A DNA stretch of 64,000 nt, taken from positions 1 through 64,000 of the forward strand of contig CAJQUW010007029.1 in the NCBI GenBank assembly GCA_907163375.1. Reading direction: 5' to 3'. This DNA comes from Prostheceraeus crozeri. Lineage: Eukaryota; Platyhelminthes; Polycladida; Euryleptidae. Numbering within the stretch: position 1 is the first letter of the stretch; each line of letters starts with the position of its first letter. A model generated the notes under the pieces. It searched no databases. It was not told where the DNA came from and saw only the letters and a list, made by a program, of their open reading frames with translations. Of the stretch, positions 1-12,468 are shown one piece after another. The position numbers and the translations under genes were made by a program.

Positions 1-1445
1 CCAGCGCAACCATTTTTCATTTCGAGTGTGCCACTCCTGAACTAGTAATAACTAGTAACTTACATAATTGTTTTTCTTCATCGATTGCAATCCGTCTTAC
101 GCTTGTCAGATCGGAATAAAGCTTTTTATTGGGCATATTATTATCATTATTAAAAATGTCTGAACATGAAGACTTTAGATGTAGCCGATTTTTCATTTGC
201 TATGGCTCCTCCGAACCGAAAATCGACAGAACCTAGCAGATTTATGCTTGCAGTGTAGAGCAATAATTCCAGTAGGCCTACGTCTTTTTTATGATAATAA
301 TAGTTACATAAAGTAGAGGACCAAGTGTAATGAAAATTCGAAGCACATACTGAATATCTGATCACGATAATTACTATATGTATATATATATGGTAGTAAT
401 GGTACTCAAATGGTAGCAAAATGGTAGAAATTGTGAAGGTTATTGTATAGAAAAATAAAAACTAGAAGGGTACCTCAAACTGAGTTTAATTATGCTGCCG
501 ATCGATTTCACGAGTTGTCTCGCTATTTCAAGGCACTGCATATAATGAAATAAGTATGTTACATAGAATCATTTACAAATCATAAAGATAGATGTATGAA
601 AATCATTAAGATATCTAAAATGAAAGTACTCAACAATTACTATTCAAAGAAGGCCGAAATAAATTGATGAACATAGCTTCTTTATGTTCTCGCTCAATCT
701 TGGTTGCTGTAGGCGGTAGTTGATAGAAGGGGGCCGACTTGAATTTTCCTCCACAGTCACTTATGTTGATTGGCGATATGTTGGCGGTGCAATGTCATTC
801 TGTGATTAAATGTGTCGCCCGTTTGACCGATGTGATCACAGTAAGTATATAAGAGAAGTATGCAATCAAAGCATGATTTGTGGGGACGTCTATGATATTA
901 CTTTTTCTATATAATACATATTTTAATTTCTATTATAGGTCATCACATAAAAAATTGCGTTTTTTATATGGTTCATTTAATTGGATTCTATGATATTATT
1001 CTTTATCATTTTATTCTTTTGTAAACAAGTTTGTGTCATATCTGTAAACCGTTCATTGTCTCTACTATATTGCATGGATATCTATATAGTAAGGGGATGA
1101 GACACTCTACTCAAAATCAATTTAGCTCTATACCAACTCGGTGTTACTTGAATCAAAGAACTTTGTAAGTTACAATACGGCAACGGCAATAATACAGTTC
1201 AGATGTTGAACTGCAATAAGCCTAAGTCAAATTCATTTCATTTTGAAGTGAAAACAATTTATCGTGTAGAAGACGACTGCTTCGTATCAGTAAAGAAATC
1301 AGCCATAGCTATAACTTATTGATTTTCCCACGAGTCAAAAAATCGACGTTTGAATGTGCACATGGATTTCTTTTTCATTTGCGACTATTCTCATCTACGG
1401 CGTGTTCGGAATCCTTACTATACAGATATCCATATAGTCAGTAGA
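1..1445. other. no gene recognised
   Basis: I see only short ORFs with no recognisable domain. The stretch is AT-rich and contains a TAGGCCTA-type palindrome near 275. Two imperfect direct copies of a GATATC-centred motif lie near 1077 and 1425; the second adjoins the repeat array that follows and could mark the edge of an element. Confidence 0.5.
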
Positions 1446-1740
1446 TGACGCAAGTCAGACAAAATGACGCCAAGTTGGACATTTTGACGCAGTCAGACTT
1501 TTTGACGCAAATGGACTTTGTTCCGCACGCTCGCATCTCACCAAATTTGGTGTACAGGTAAGTTTTGCTGAGATGCATTCATTACATGCATTCAATTCTT
1601 TCCGCCGGTTTCGGTTTCGGAGACTCCAGATTTTCTTTCTTACTGACGCAGTCATACTTTTTACTCACGACGGCATTCTGACGCGTTGGACTATTTGACG
1701 CAAGTCAGACGTTTTGACGCATATTGAATATTTGACTCAC
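1446..1740 (+). repeat. degenerate array of 18-19 bp TGACGCA units
   Basis: At least eight units begin with TGACGCA or a close variant, followed by roughly AGTCAGAC or TTGGAC and a T-run. Four lie head to tail at 1446-1520 and the rest lie around 1645-1740 after a less regular spacer. The last unit reads TGACTCA. The same motif family occurs in the opposite orientation at 38931-39206. Such clusters of short directional motifs resemble the outer domain of foldback-type transposons, but no transposase is adjacent, so the function is unknown. Confidence 0.7.
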
Positions 1741-3074
1741 GATTACTTTATAAGTTGGAGTGGAGAATCATGCATTCACAATCGCGATCAACCATCACAG
1801 GGTAAGTTATAAAATGTCTCTATTTCTCCATATAGCCTAGGTTTGCATGAATATATGGCCTAGTAGGCTTACAATCAGAGGGACTTGCAATCAATCAAGT
1901 CCCCTTATTATTCAAGATACTCAATAGACTATCATGCAATCTAATTGAAGTGGGATAATTTCAAGGTACCGATTTCCATCTATTATTTATAGTGACCCTC
2001 TGCCCTACATAACTACATTATATTAATTCGAGAAATTTAGTTTATCCAGTATATGTTAGCACTGATGATAATGCACTTATAGGCATGTAGATTTGGTAAT
2101 AACTCTTGGCAATTCTTAGTCATCACTTACAGCATGCAGAATTATTGCAGCAAGTGCATTAAAAGCAGAAAATGGAAATTGCATAAACACACTCCATATA
2201 CAGGCCGCATAAATACTAGACTTATTTGTCGTGATCAAATGATAACCATATAGCCGCAATTTTGCAGAAGTCCGCAAAATATCAATATTCAATGACCTAC
2301 GAAGTGTAAAATTATTATCAGGTTCTGGACACAGAAAGAAACAAGGGGTATTAAAACTGTCTCATTCGATTTCTTAAATGTTCTGTAATCACAGCCGACA
2401 TGACAGCATAAGCTATAGGCTTAATTCTCAATGTCTGGGGGTGTAAATCCAATCACCACTTATTTATCACATTGAAAAACACTTCCTCAGGGAACGAATT
2501 TTGCCGCGTCACGTTTGCAAATTTTGCAGAATAGCATTCTCATAGCTAAAATCTCCACAGCTAAAATCAATAGAAATCATGAAATATTGACAAGTAGTCT
2601 AGCCTACAATTTTAAGAACACACGGGAAAACTGTGAAAATGAGACTATTTTCAGATGATGAATTGATACGCAAAAAGTAAAAAAAATACTGTACTTGCTC
2701 AAAGTGCATAAAACGTGGATTCTATCTGCAGTTTACAAATAGTGTGATGAATTGAATATTAATGAGGTATATACTAAAGTCGAGGGCTATCTTTGTTGAG
2801 GTGTTTTTTTTCTCCACCATGTCACTTTATTAACAATTTGCCCCGGTCCACCCTGCCATTCTAATGCTTATTGTGAAACAAAATTTCAATATCATATCTA
2901 AATTGAAAGTCCATTTTCCAGCTCCTAAAGCAAATTAGTTGCATGATGGTGTCATTTCTTTAATTGCGTTTTCCACAATTCACATTTTTGCAGTTCATTT
3001 ATTTATTTGTTTATTGCAGAGCTAACTACAAAGGCACCACTGGTTGCGAACAACACTTATGTGTAGACTGAATA
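1741..3074. other. no gene recognised
   Basis: AT-rich sequence with no long ORF and no recognisable domain. The far end may hold the 3' tail of the minus-strand LINE fragment that begins at 3075. Confidence 0.5.
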
Positions 3075-3385
3075 TTAAAATACTTTACAAAACTGTGATA
3101 AGTCAATCAAAGAAAGTTTCTTTTTAAACACCGGTACACTGTTCGATTGAATGACATTATTTGGTAATGAATTCCATACTCGACACACACGTTGACTGAA
3201 AAAATGATGATGTGCGTTGCATTGGGGACGGCCATTTGCTCTCAATTTCGGTGAATTCCCACGAGAAGTCATGTTATGAGAAATAAAAGTAAAAAAATTG
3301 TCAAAAGGTAAATCAATAACTCCATGAACCATTTTGTAAACCAAAATCAAATCGAATATCAATCGTCTCAGCTCGAGTGACTGCA
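3075..3385 (-). pseudogene. LINE reverse-transcriptase ORF, extreme C-terminal piece
   Basis: The minus-strand reading frame starts just inside the nested transposon with LELRRL, then DLILVYK, LPFDNFF, FFSQRV and VWNSLP. This is the conserved tail of jockey/CR1-type LINE ORF2 proteins, which in this family follows the RT thumb. It continues the fragment at 5158-5672 and is separated from it by the DNA transposon at 3386-5157. Removing that insert joins RLQIL to a LQSLELRRL-type segment, as expected for the family. There is no endonuclease or RT palm, so this is a dead, 5'-truncated copy. Confidence 0.75.
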
Positions 3386-5157
3386 GGGGCCTGTTTCATA
3401 AAATTAAGCAGTCTGATATGTATCAGTAACATTTTCAGCAGTGAAATATAAAGCACTGATGAAAACACTGATATATATCAGTGTGATTGAGTGATTAAAA
3501 CAATTGTGGATAATTCTTCGTAAATAAAATAATTTTTGACAGCATAGAGTAAATATGTAGGTAGAGTGACGACTTAAAAAAGTATCTGTATACAGTGAAA
3601 ATTTTATACGAAAAGATTCAGTTTTTTTCGGAGATTAAGTTCCTGCGGTCCAAAACATTATTTGAGTCAGCTTTGAAAAACCTCTCTATATTTGCCTCAT
3701 TTAATTTTACTACCGACATGACTCCCCGTTGTAAGAAGTATGATGGAACAAGTTGGATATCAAAAGGAATGAATAATCGCTAACAAGCATCGCAACTAAG
3801 CGGAAATTGAGCTGATGATCAAGAAAATGTAATGAACGGCAATATAATGGAAGTCATCATAAAAGTTGAGATTTCATTGTTGCTGTCGTGGCTGAAAATT
3901 TCATATTTTTGATTCAGTTTTCATCGGTTATGAATTTATGATTGAGTAAATTCATGTTTCTCTTCTTGAATCGAATAAGTGATGTGCACCATTCATTTAC
4001 ATTCTCTTTCAAAGTTAATGAAAATCATTGTCTTTGATTCTGTGAAAAATTTTGCTCTACAGCTGGTTGAGATAAGATCGCGCTTCAAAAAGATTCTCTT
4101 GTTGAGGTTCAGCATGAAAGCAATGGGGTCATCGAGTTGCTAATTTGACACAAACATTACCGCTCCGAGGCTGTCATGACACGGACAATCTGTAAAATAA
4201 TCTCATTTTCCATCTGCTTTATGCTGTCATAATCAGTCAATTCCGTTGTAATTTCTTCAAACTGCAAAAATGCGCATATCTCACATTTGGAGGAGACAAT
4301 TCCAACTGTATTCACCTTCGAGTTCATTTAATAAAATCGGAAAAGTGTATATACATTGGGGATTTTAATAAATGCGTAGTTTCCACTCTACCTAATATAC
4401 TTACTCTATGTTTGACAGTATTGAAATAATAATTAGAGAAGTCAATCTGAGGCAAATGGTTGGAATATTTGGAAGAATCTTTTTTTCTAGCTGTCATCGA
4501 TGTATGTAACAAAGTCAATTACCACAACAGTCTTTTAATATTGAAATGATTTCATGGACATGCCGTACCTCATCCACCGAAAGAAATCGAAGCCCTCAAA
4601 GCAACCCTTTTTAATTTTGCTGTTACCGGACGTTTTAAACGGTCACAGCATTGCCACTCTTTTCAAAGAAGAATTTTTCAATAAACAGTATCCAAATTTA
4701 CCATTCTGACAAATAGTTTGTGTACTGACAGTAAAATTGAAAATCAAAAGCCCGTTTTCCCATTTTTTAAGTTGTATTTGCCAATCATTTCTCCGATATT
4801 TTTAAGTTTCTATAACTTTCTCGATGATCATTCACAGATTTATCAACCTCAAGATGTTGATAGAAATTTTCACTATTCTATCAGTGAATTTCCATATTTT
4901 CAATTTTCGCGCGCTACTGATACTTCTTTGTGAAACGCAATTCTTTTCCAGACTGCTTAAAATACTGATTTTAAGCAGTGTGGGACTGATATAAATCACT
5001 GCTTAATATTTGGTTTTGTGAAACGCAGTTAATTTCGACTGCTTTCAATCACTGATTTAAATTACTACTTTATATTTATTTTATGAAACGCAGAAAATTT
5101 TCCACACTGATAAAACCACTGATATAAAGCACTGATTTATTTTATGAAACAGGCCCC
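3386..5157. mobile_element. non-autonomous DNA transposon nested in a LINE
   Basis: The ends are inverted repeats starting GGGGCCTGTTTCATAAAAT on the left and its near-exact reverse complement on the right (ending CAGGCCCC). The subterminal regions on both sides are filled with degenerate copies of ACTGATATA-type motifs and, on the right, three spaced copies of TGAAACGCAG about 60-80 bp apart. The 1772 bp interior has only short ORFs with no transposase features. Insertion inside a recognisable LINE ORF on both sides gives firm outer limits. I could not fix a target-site duplication, because the flanking G/C runs are ambiguous, so the superfamily is left open. Confidence 0.8.
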
Positions 5158-5672
5158 GGGTCTAGAATTTGCAAACGATGACGATAATCGAGGAATTGCA
5201 GTTTCGCTCTATAGCATACATTCTTGGTGAAATACTTTTGCACCTTCTCTATAATCCTCATATCCTTGACAAGGTAGGGACACCAAACTTGCGTGCAGAA
5301 CTCCAGTAGAGGTCTGACGTATGTGGAATGGGCCTTCATTAAGATCTAAAGATCGTTGGAGATGAAAGATTTCAAAATTAAATACGCTCTCGACATTGCT
5401 TTTGATGATATATACCGACAATGTGCAGAAAATTTCAGGTTTGAAGAGAAAATAACTCCAATGTCACGAATTTCAGAAACATAATCAATGCTGTTGTCAC
5501 ATAGTTCATAACTGCTCATATGAGTAGGACCGAATTGCACGACTTTCGCTTTAGAACTAGACATAAGGAGCTGCATTTGCGAAGACCAACGACCTAATTC
5601 AGCCAAAGAATTTCTCAGGCATGAGAAAGTTGATTCACTTACATGCAAATTTTGGAGAGCGTGTAAGGGCAT
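5158..5672 (-). pseudogene. LINE reverse-transcriptase ORF, thumb region
   Basis: Minus-strand frames read LGRWSSQMQLLMSSSKAKVV, then FGPTHMSSYEL, EIRDIGVIFSSNLKFS, then YVRPLLEFCTQVWCPYLVKD and IEKVQK. These match the segment after the YADD box in jockey/CR1 LINEs (DLGV..S.LKF, VRPLLEYC..VW.P, IE.VQ). A frame change lies at about 5340-5345, between the KSFISNDL and KAHSTYVRP parts, so the copy is broken. It is the upstream part of the same copy whose tail is at 3075-3385. Confidence 0.8.
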
Positions 5673-6871
5673 GTGTTGCCTGTTTGTTCATTGGAATTGA
5701 CAAGCAACATAAAATTGGGTGCATCATATTAACCTACAGAAGCCTTATGCATATTAGTCAAGTCGCATTTGCAGGAATGGAGAGACTAAAAAATTTTATA
5801 TTTTGTTTCAAATGAAAAGCGGCCATAGCAATGAGCTTACAAAACACATTGGAATCATCGTTTACACAAGTAAATAATCTATAAATTAATTCATCGAGTT
5901 AAGTGATATAATGTGTGTGTACAGAAAGTTAGTTGTAGAGAAATATGGAGCGGAAGGAGGGATGTCTGTCAAGAAGTAGAGATAGCGAGACTTTATATCT
6001 ATATTATTTTAATCGATTTGATGCAAAGCAAGGAACGACTGTTCATCGCTCGTAGGTCTACACATACGCTAAATACCACGCACTGAACAAATGGGTTTTA
6101 GGCCTAATATCATTGCTTTTTATCTCCCCCATCTCATGCCTTCCTAAGATCGTGAAAGTGAATTGAATGAATGAAATCCATCAGACTTTAAAGGCAGTGC
6201 AAGTTCTGAAGCATACACCGAGAATTAAAAAAAATTGTATGGTGCGCCCTATGAATGAGCATAAAATTTCAAGGCTCGCAGACATTTGTGTGCTTGCTTT
6301 AGATTAGAGACTCGCCATTGATTAAATGCAAAAACGTTGTCAAATTGAGAGGTGGGATTTAAAGTTCCGGGTTGGCGGCAAAAGATACATATATGGTTGT
6401 ATGTCGCACATACATTATATTGTGCTAAGACAAATAATAGACATGTTCTCAATTATATTGTTTCAAATACGTGCAGATAAGGACCTACTCTATTGAATAA
6501 TGATAGCAGTTCTATAAAATAATCGTGTTTTTTATTGTGGAAGTTTGTAGGCCTACTGCAGGGAAGATTACAATTAATACTTCTCCGATAACAGAAAATA
6601 TGTAAAATAGTAGTAGATAAGAATTTTTAGTAGAATCTTCTATTTTGTAGGCATAATAGAACAAGCAGCAAACATAAAATTATGCAGCATTGCTCATTTT
6701 AGGCTTACCCATGCTAATTCATCGGATTATGTGAAGTATTACGCTCTGCAGCTGAAGATCACCATTAAAAAGTAACATTCTCCATGTCGAAACGTAAACA
6801 ATCCGATTCCATACATCCCAACCCAACCTATTATTGTCAGATCTTCTTCACCACATATAATGAAGTTTTGC
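5673..6871. other. no gene recognised
   Basis: No long ORF or recognisable domain. The sequence is AT-rich with TAGGCCTA-type palindromes near 6550. The last ~20 bases contain TGAAGTT just outside the foldback element; the reverse complement of that motif also lies just outside the other end. Confidence 0.5.
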
Positions 6872-7219
6872 CACCAACTTCAACACCAACTTTTTAAATA
6901 GAGTTTGTACAGAATAGGAAACCACATGTTTAGGTACTACTGATGACGCAGAGTTTGTACAGCCAAAAATTTTTCCAAAATTCGAACTCCTTCACCTTCA
7001 AAATTCAAATTTAAATTCGAAAAATTGGTGCAAGTATTGGTGCTACCTGGTTAGCGAGTTTGTACAGCAGTGCGATGGAAAAATTTAGATACAAGAGCAA
7101 AAAACTGAGTTTGTACAGCTACTACCAGCACTTTCCTTACACGAACAACCGTAAAAAACCGATTTTTTCAAAAAATGATAAGATTTTCCAGAAAAGTTCT
7201 TGGTGCTACATGGAAAATG
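6872..7219 (+). repeat. left end domain with spaced GAGTTTGTACAG motifs
   Basis: Five copies of AGTTTGTACAG lie near 6902, 6952, 7056, 7108 and 7220 at irregular spacing, before the regular array begins. The same five are mirrored at 15490-15810. Each 175-bp unit of the array carries one more copy. Repeated directional motifs at transposon ends are commonly transposase-binding sites, which is my inference here. Confidence 0.7.
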
Positions 7220-10200
7220 AGTTTGTACAGTGCTCTAACCGGTGGAAGAGTGTTCTACTAATCCAGTCTGAGTTTGAACACACACTTCTACGACACTCCA
7301 GCACTCCTACGACCGGTAAATACCGGTTATTGTACAGTAACTACAAGAATACTGCCCATTTATGAACAAATCAATTGGTGCTACATGGAAAATGAGTTTC
7401 TACAGTGCTCTAACCGATGGAAGAGTGCTCTACTAATCGAGTCTGAGTTTGAACACACACTTGTCTGACACTCCAGCACTCCTACGACCGGTAAATACTG
7501 GTTATTGTATAGTAATTAAAAAAATACTGCCCATTTATGAACAAATCAATTGGTGCTACATGGAAAATGAGTTTGTACAGTGCTCTAACCGATAGAAGAG
7601 TGCTCTATTAATCGAGTCTGAGTTTGAACACACACTTCTCCGACAATTCAGCACTCCTACGACCGGTAAATACTGGTTATTGTACAGTAACTACAAGAAT
7701 ACTGCCCATTTATGAACAAATCAATTGGTGCTACATGGAAAATGAGTTTGTACAGTGCTCTAACCGGTGGAAGAGTGTTCTACTAATCCAGTCTGAGTTT
7801 GAACACACACTTCTCCGACACTCCAGCACTCCTACGACCGGTAAATACCGGTTATTGTACAGCAACTACAAGAATACTGCCCATTTATGAACAAATCAAT
7901 TGGTGCTACATGGAAAATGAGTTTGTACAGTGCTCTAACCGGTGGAAGAGTGTTCTACTAATCCAGTCTGAGTTTGAACACACACTTCTCCGACACTCCA
8001 GCACTCCTACGACCGGTAAATACCGGTCATTGTATAGTAACTACAAGAATACTGCCCATTTATGAACAAATCAATTGGTGCTACATGGAAAATGAGTTTG
8101 TACAGTGCTCTAACCGGTGGAAGAGTGTTCTACTAATCCAGTCTGAGTTTGAACACACACTTCTCCGACACTCCAGCACTCCTGCGACCGGAAAATACCG
8201 GCTATTGTAAAGTAACTACAAGAGCACTGCCCATTTATGAACAATTCAATTGGTGCTACATGGAAAATGAGTTTGTACAGTGCTCTAACCGGTGGAAGAG
8301 TGTTCTACTAATCCAGTCTGAGTTTTAACACACACTTCTCCGACACTCCAGCACTCCTACGACCGGTAAATACCGGTTATTGTACAGTAACTACAAGAAT
8401 ACTGCCCATTTATGAACAAATCAATTGGTGCTACATGGAAAATGAGTTTGTACAGTGCTCTAACCGGTGGAAGAGTGTTCTACTAATCCAGTCTGAGTTT
8501 GAACACACACTTCTCCGACACTCCAGCACTCCTACGACCGGTAAATACTGGTTATTGTACAGTAACTACAAGAATACTGCCCATTTATGAACAAATCAAT
8601 TGGTGCTACATGGAAAATGAGTTTGTACAGTGCTCTAACCGGTTGAAGAGTGTTCTACTAATCCAGTCTGAGTTTGAACACACACTTCTCCGACACTCCA
8701 GCACTCCTACGACCGGTAAATACCGGTTATTGTACAGTAACTACAAGAATACTGCCCATTTATGAACAAATCAATTGGTGCCACATGGAAAATGAGTTTG
8801 TACAGTGCTCTAACCGGTGGAAGAGTGTTCTACTAATCCAGTCTGAGTTTGAACACACACTTCTCCGACACTCCAGCACTCCTACGACCGGTAAATACCG
8901 GTTATTGTACAGTAACTACAAGAATACTGCCCATTTATGAACAAATCAATTGGTGCTACATGGAAAATGAGTTTGTACAGTGCTCTAACCGGTAGAAGAG
9001 TGTTCTACTAATCCAGTCTGAGTTTGAACACACACTTCTCCGACACTCCAGCACTCCTACGACCGGTAAATACTGGTTATTGTACAGTAACTACAAGAAT
9101 ACTGCCCATTTATGAACAAATCAATTGGTGCTACATGGAAAATGAGTTTGTACAGTGCTCTAACCGGTGGAAGAGTGTTCTACTAATCCAGTCTGAGTTT
9201 GAACACACACTTCTCCGACACTCCAGCACTCCTACGACCGGTAAATACCGGTTATTGTACAGCAACTACAAGAATGCTGCCCATTTATGAACAAATCAAT
9301 TGGTGCTACATGGAAAATGAGTTTTTACAGTGCTCTAACCGGTGGAAGAGTGTTCTACTAATCCAGTCTGAGTTTGAACACACACTTCTCCGACACTCCA
9401 GCACTCCTACGACCGGTAACTACCGGTTATTGTACAGCAACTACAAGAATACTGCCCATTTATGAACAAATCAATTGGTGCTACATGGAAAATGAGTTTG
9501 TACAGTGCTCTAACCGGTGGAAGAGTGTTCTACTAATCCAGTCTGAGTTTGAACACACACTTCTCCGACACTCCAGCACTCCTACGACCGGTAAATACCG
9601 GTTATTGTACAGTAACTACAAGAATACTGCCCATTTATGAACAAATCAATTGGTGCTACATGGAAAATGAGTTTGTACAGTGCTCTAACCGGTGGAAGAG
9701 TGTTCTACTAATCCGGTCTGAGTTTGAACACACACTTCTCCGACACTCCAGCACTCCTACGACCGGTAAATACCGGTTATTGTACAGTAACTACAAGAAT
9801 ACTGCCCATTTATGAACAAATCAATTGGTGCTACATGGAAAATGAGTTTGTACAGTGCTCTAACCGGTGGAAGAGTGTTCTACTAATCCAGTCTGAGTTT
9901 GAACACACACTTCTCCGACACTCCAGCACTCCTACGACCGGTAAATACCGGTTATTGTACAGTAACTACAAGAATGCTGCCCATTTATGAACAAATCAAT
10001 TGGTGCTACATGGAAAATGAGTTTGTACAGTGCTCTAACCGGTGGAAGAGTGTTCTACTAATCCAGTCTGAGTTTGAACACACACTTCTCCGACACTCCA
10101 GCACTCCTACGACCGGTAACTACCGGTTATTGTACAGAAACTACAAGAATACTGCCCATTTATGTACAAATCAATTGGTGCTACATGGAAAATGAGTTTG

Positions 10201-10835
10201 TACAGTGCTCTAACCGGTGGAAGAGTGTTCTACTAATCCAGTCTGAGTTTGAACACACACTTCTCCGACACTCCAGCACTCCTACGACCGGTAAATACCG
10301 GTCATTGTACAGTAACTACAAGAATACTGCCCATTTATGAACAAATCAATTGGTGCTACATGGAAAATGAGTTTGTACAGTGCTCTAACCGGTGGAAGAG
10401 TGTTCTACTAATCCAGTCTGAGTTTGAACACACACTTCTCCGACACTCCAGCACTCCTACGACCGGTAAATACCGGTTATTGTACAGCAACTACAAGAAT
10501 ACTGCCCATTTATGAACAAATCAATTGGTGCTACATGGATATTGAGTTTGTACAGTGCTCTAACCGGTGGAAGAGTGTTCTACTAATCCAGTCTGAGTTT
10601 GAACACACACTTCTCCGACACTCCAGCACTCCTACGACCGGTAAATACCGGTTATTGTACAGCAACTACAAGAATACTGCCCATTTATGAACAAATCAAT
10701 TGGTGCTACATGGAAATGAGTTTGTACAGTGCTCTAACCGGTGGAAGAGTGTTCTACTAATCCAGTCTGAGTTTGAACACACACTTCTCCGACACTCCAG
10801 CACTCCTACGACCGGTAAATACCGGTTATTGTACA
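7220..10835 (+). repeat. tandem array of 175-bp units, 21 copies (left arm)
   Basis: The marker GAGTTTGAACACACAC recurs every 175 bp from about 7270 to 10769, giving 21 copies. Each unit also carries GAGTTTGTACAGTGCTC, CTAACCGGTGGAAGAG, CCTACGACCGGTAAATACCGG and TGCCCATTTATGAAC. The copies differ by a few substitutions. The two or three outermost units (7270-7620) are the most divergent, with variants such as GTTTCTACAG and CCGATGG, while inner units are nearly identical. ORFs of 88 codons in each unit are by-products: 175 is not a multiple of 3, so the frame rotates from unit to unit. Confidence 0.9.
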
Positions 10836-11992
10836 GTATCTACATCAGCGGTGCAATGGTTTTGTTTCAAAATTCAGTTGTTGGTTGAATCATTGTTTTG
10901 TTTCAAGAAATGTTATTGTCCATCAGAATATGAACTCTGCTGAGAATGGTGCTCAAAACTTTGGAAAAAGCCCGAGTACGTCATAAAGGTCACGGGTGGA
11001 AAAGTTGATGTAGGCGGTACTCCAAAAATAATAGCTGCACCAAATTCAAATCCTGACATGGGAGAATGACGACAGATGAATATCGAGTTCTCAATTTTTA
11101 CATAGTCTATTACAGTAGGAAGCACAGCATAGAAAGGTCAGATAGGATGAAAATGACTTGCGACATTTATGCAATGAAGACCGAATATCTTAGATACGAT
11201 AATGATCGGACAGTCCGAAACGCATATAGAAAAACAACTACAAGGTATTGAAAAGAGGAACATCGCTGAAAATGCCTGTACTAAGTTGTGTTAACCAATT
11301 GTAGTCAAAACAATTACAAATGCACTTAAAAATCACCGCAAAAAACAACAATCTTGATAATAAGTGTTGCCTGTAATTCATCACTAATATCTGGAAAACA
11401 ATCGAAGGTATAATAAATGTAACAACTGCATATACTTGTCCATAGTCTAGCTGATAGGACGAAACAATGGAAACCGTAGAGTACAAAGGGAAAAGGTTTG
11501 TCTGCATATGTGAATTTAAGGTACCTGTTAGGTATTAGTAAAATCCGGTAAATAATCAAAGGTATTGTTAAGAAGACGATTGCAGACATAAAGTCGTATA
11601 TTTCATTAACACAGCATTACGTAAAAATCGAGACCATCACTCAGCACACAAAGGTCTGAACAGCAGTCCGCGATCATGTGCATAGCTGAAACACAGTGAA
11701 TCTCAAGTGTCATGGAAATCTCATGTCACAGGTATAAAAGTAAGAATTGTACAGGCTTGCGTATAGCCTGTACGATGAACCTTAGTAGTAAGTAAAACTC
11801 CACTTCTGGACCGCGCAAGATGGCCGCCATCGAAAAATGGTCGCTGACGTTCCCCCCTCTGGAACGACAGATTGTCGTGGTGGTCTTGGGCGACCGCCAG
11901 GTTTTGTCTTGAGGCTATAGTGTGTGATGTTTTTCGTGCAATCTGCTGAATGTTGGGTTGTAAAATGGGCTGTTTCGAGTGGAAGGAGTGCT

Positions 11993-12468
11993 CGGATGTG
12001 AAAACGGAGGCCAGATTTGGATTCATCGTGAAATTCTGCATCTGTATGGTGAGTTTCAAGTCAATCGGAGAGAAAAAATTTTCAACATTTTTCGAAATAA
12101 ACGACAGAGTTAGAATTTTGGTCGTTTTGGGCTGTAGTACCAAAACGAAGCATCGGATGGGAAAACGGAGGCCAGATTCGGATTCAGCGTGAAATTCTAC
12201 ATCGGTATGGTGAATTTGAAAGCAATCGGAGAGAAAAAATTTTCGCTGACGTCCCCCCCCCTCGGGAGAGCTAGCTTCGATCTTGGCTTCCAGTGGATGG
12301 ATTTTGTCGTGCAATAGCTCGTTTGAAAGCTAAGAGTGAGACAAATTCACTGAAAGAATCGGCTTGTTCATATCTGTCTTCGTTTAGATGTGAGACGTCA
12401 TTTAAGATTTTGGGACATTGGCGAAAAACGACAGAGTTAGAATTTTGGACGTTTTGGGCTGTAGCGTC
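11993..12468. other. asymmetric loop of the foldback element
   Basis: This is the only part of the element that is not mirrored. It contains its own direct repeats: two ~90 bp copies around AACGGAGGCCAGATT (about 12003 and 12163), two around GACAGAGTTAGAATTTTGG (about 12104 and 12430), and a C-run GCTGACGTCCCCCC-type motif shared with both arm bases. No coding domain is recognisable. Inverted arms plus an internal direct-repeat block suggest the loop was built by rearrangement rather than holding a gene. Confidence 0.7.

Noticed and set aside
7220-10835. CRISPR array
   Set aside because: The units are contiguous 175-bp tandem repeats without spacers, in a eukaryotic setting.
7274-10888. Overlapping 88-codon ORFs in every 175-bp unit, as a repeated protein family
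   Set aside because: The unit length is not a multiple of three, so the frame rotates from unit to unit. The ORFs overlap each other in different frames, and both inverted arms show the same ORFs, so they are by-products of an AT-rich repeat lacking stops in one frame.
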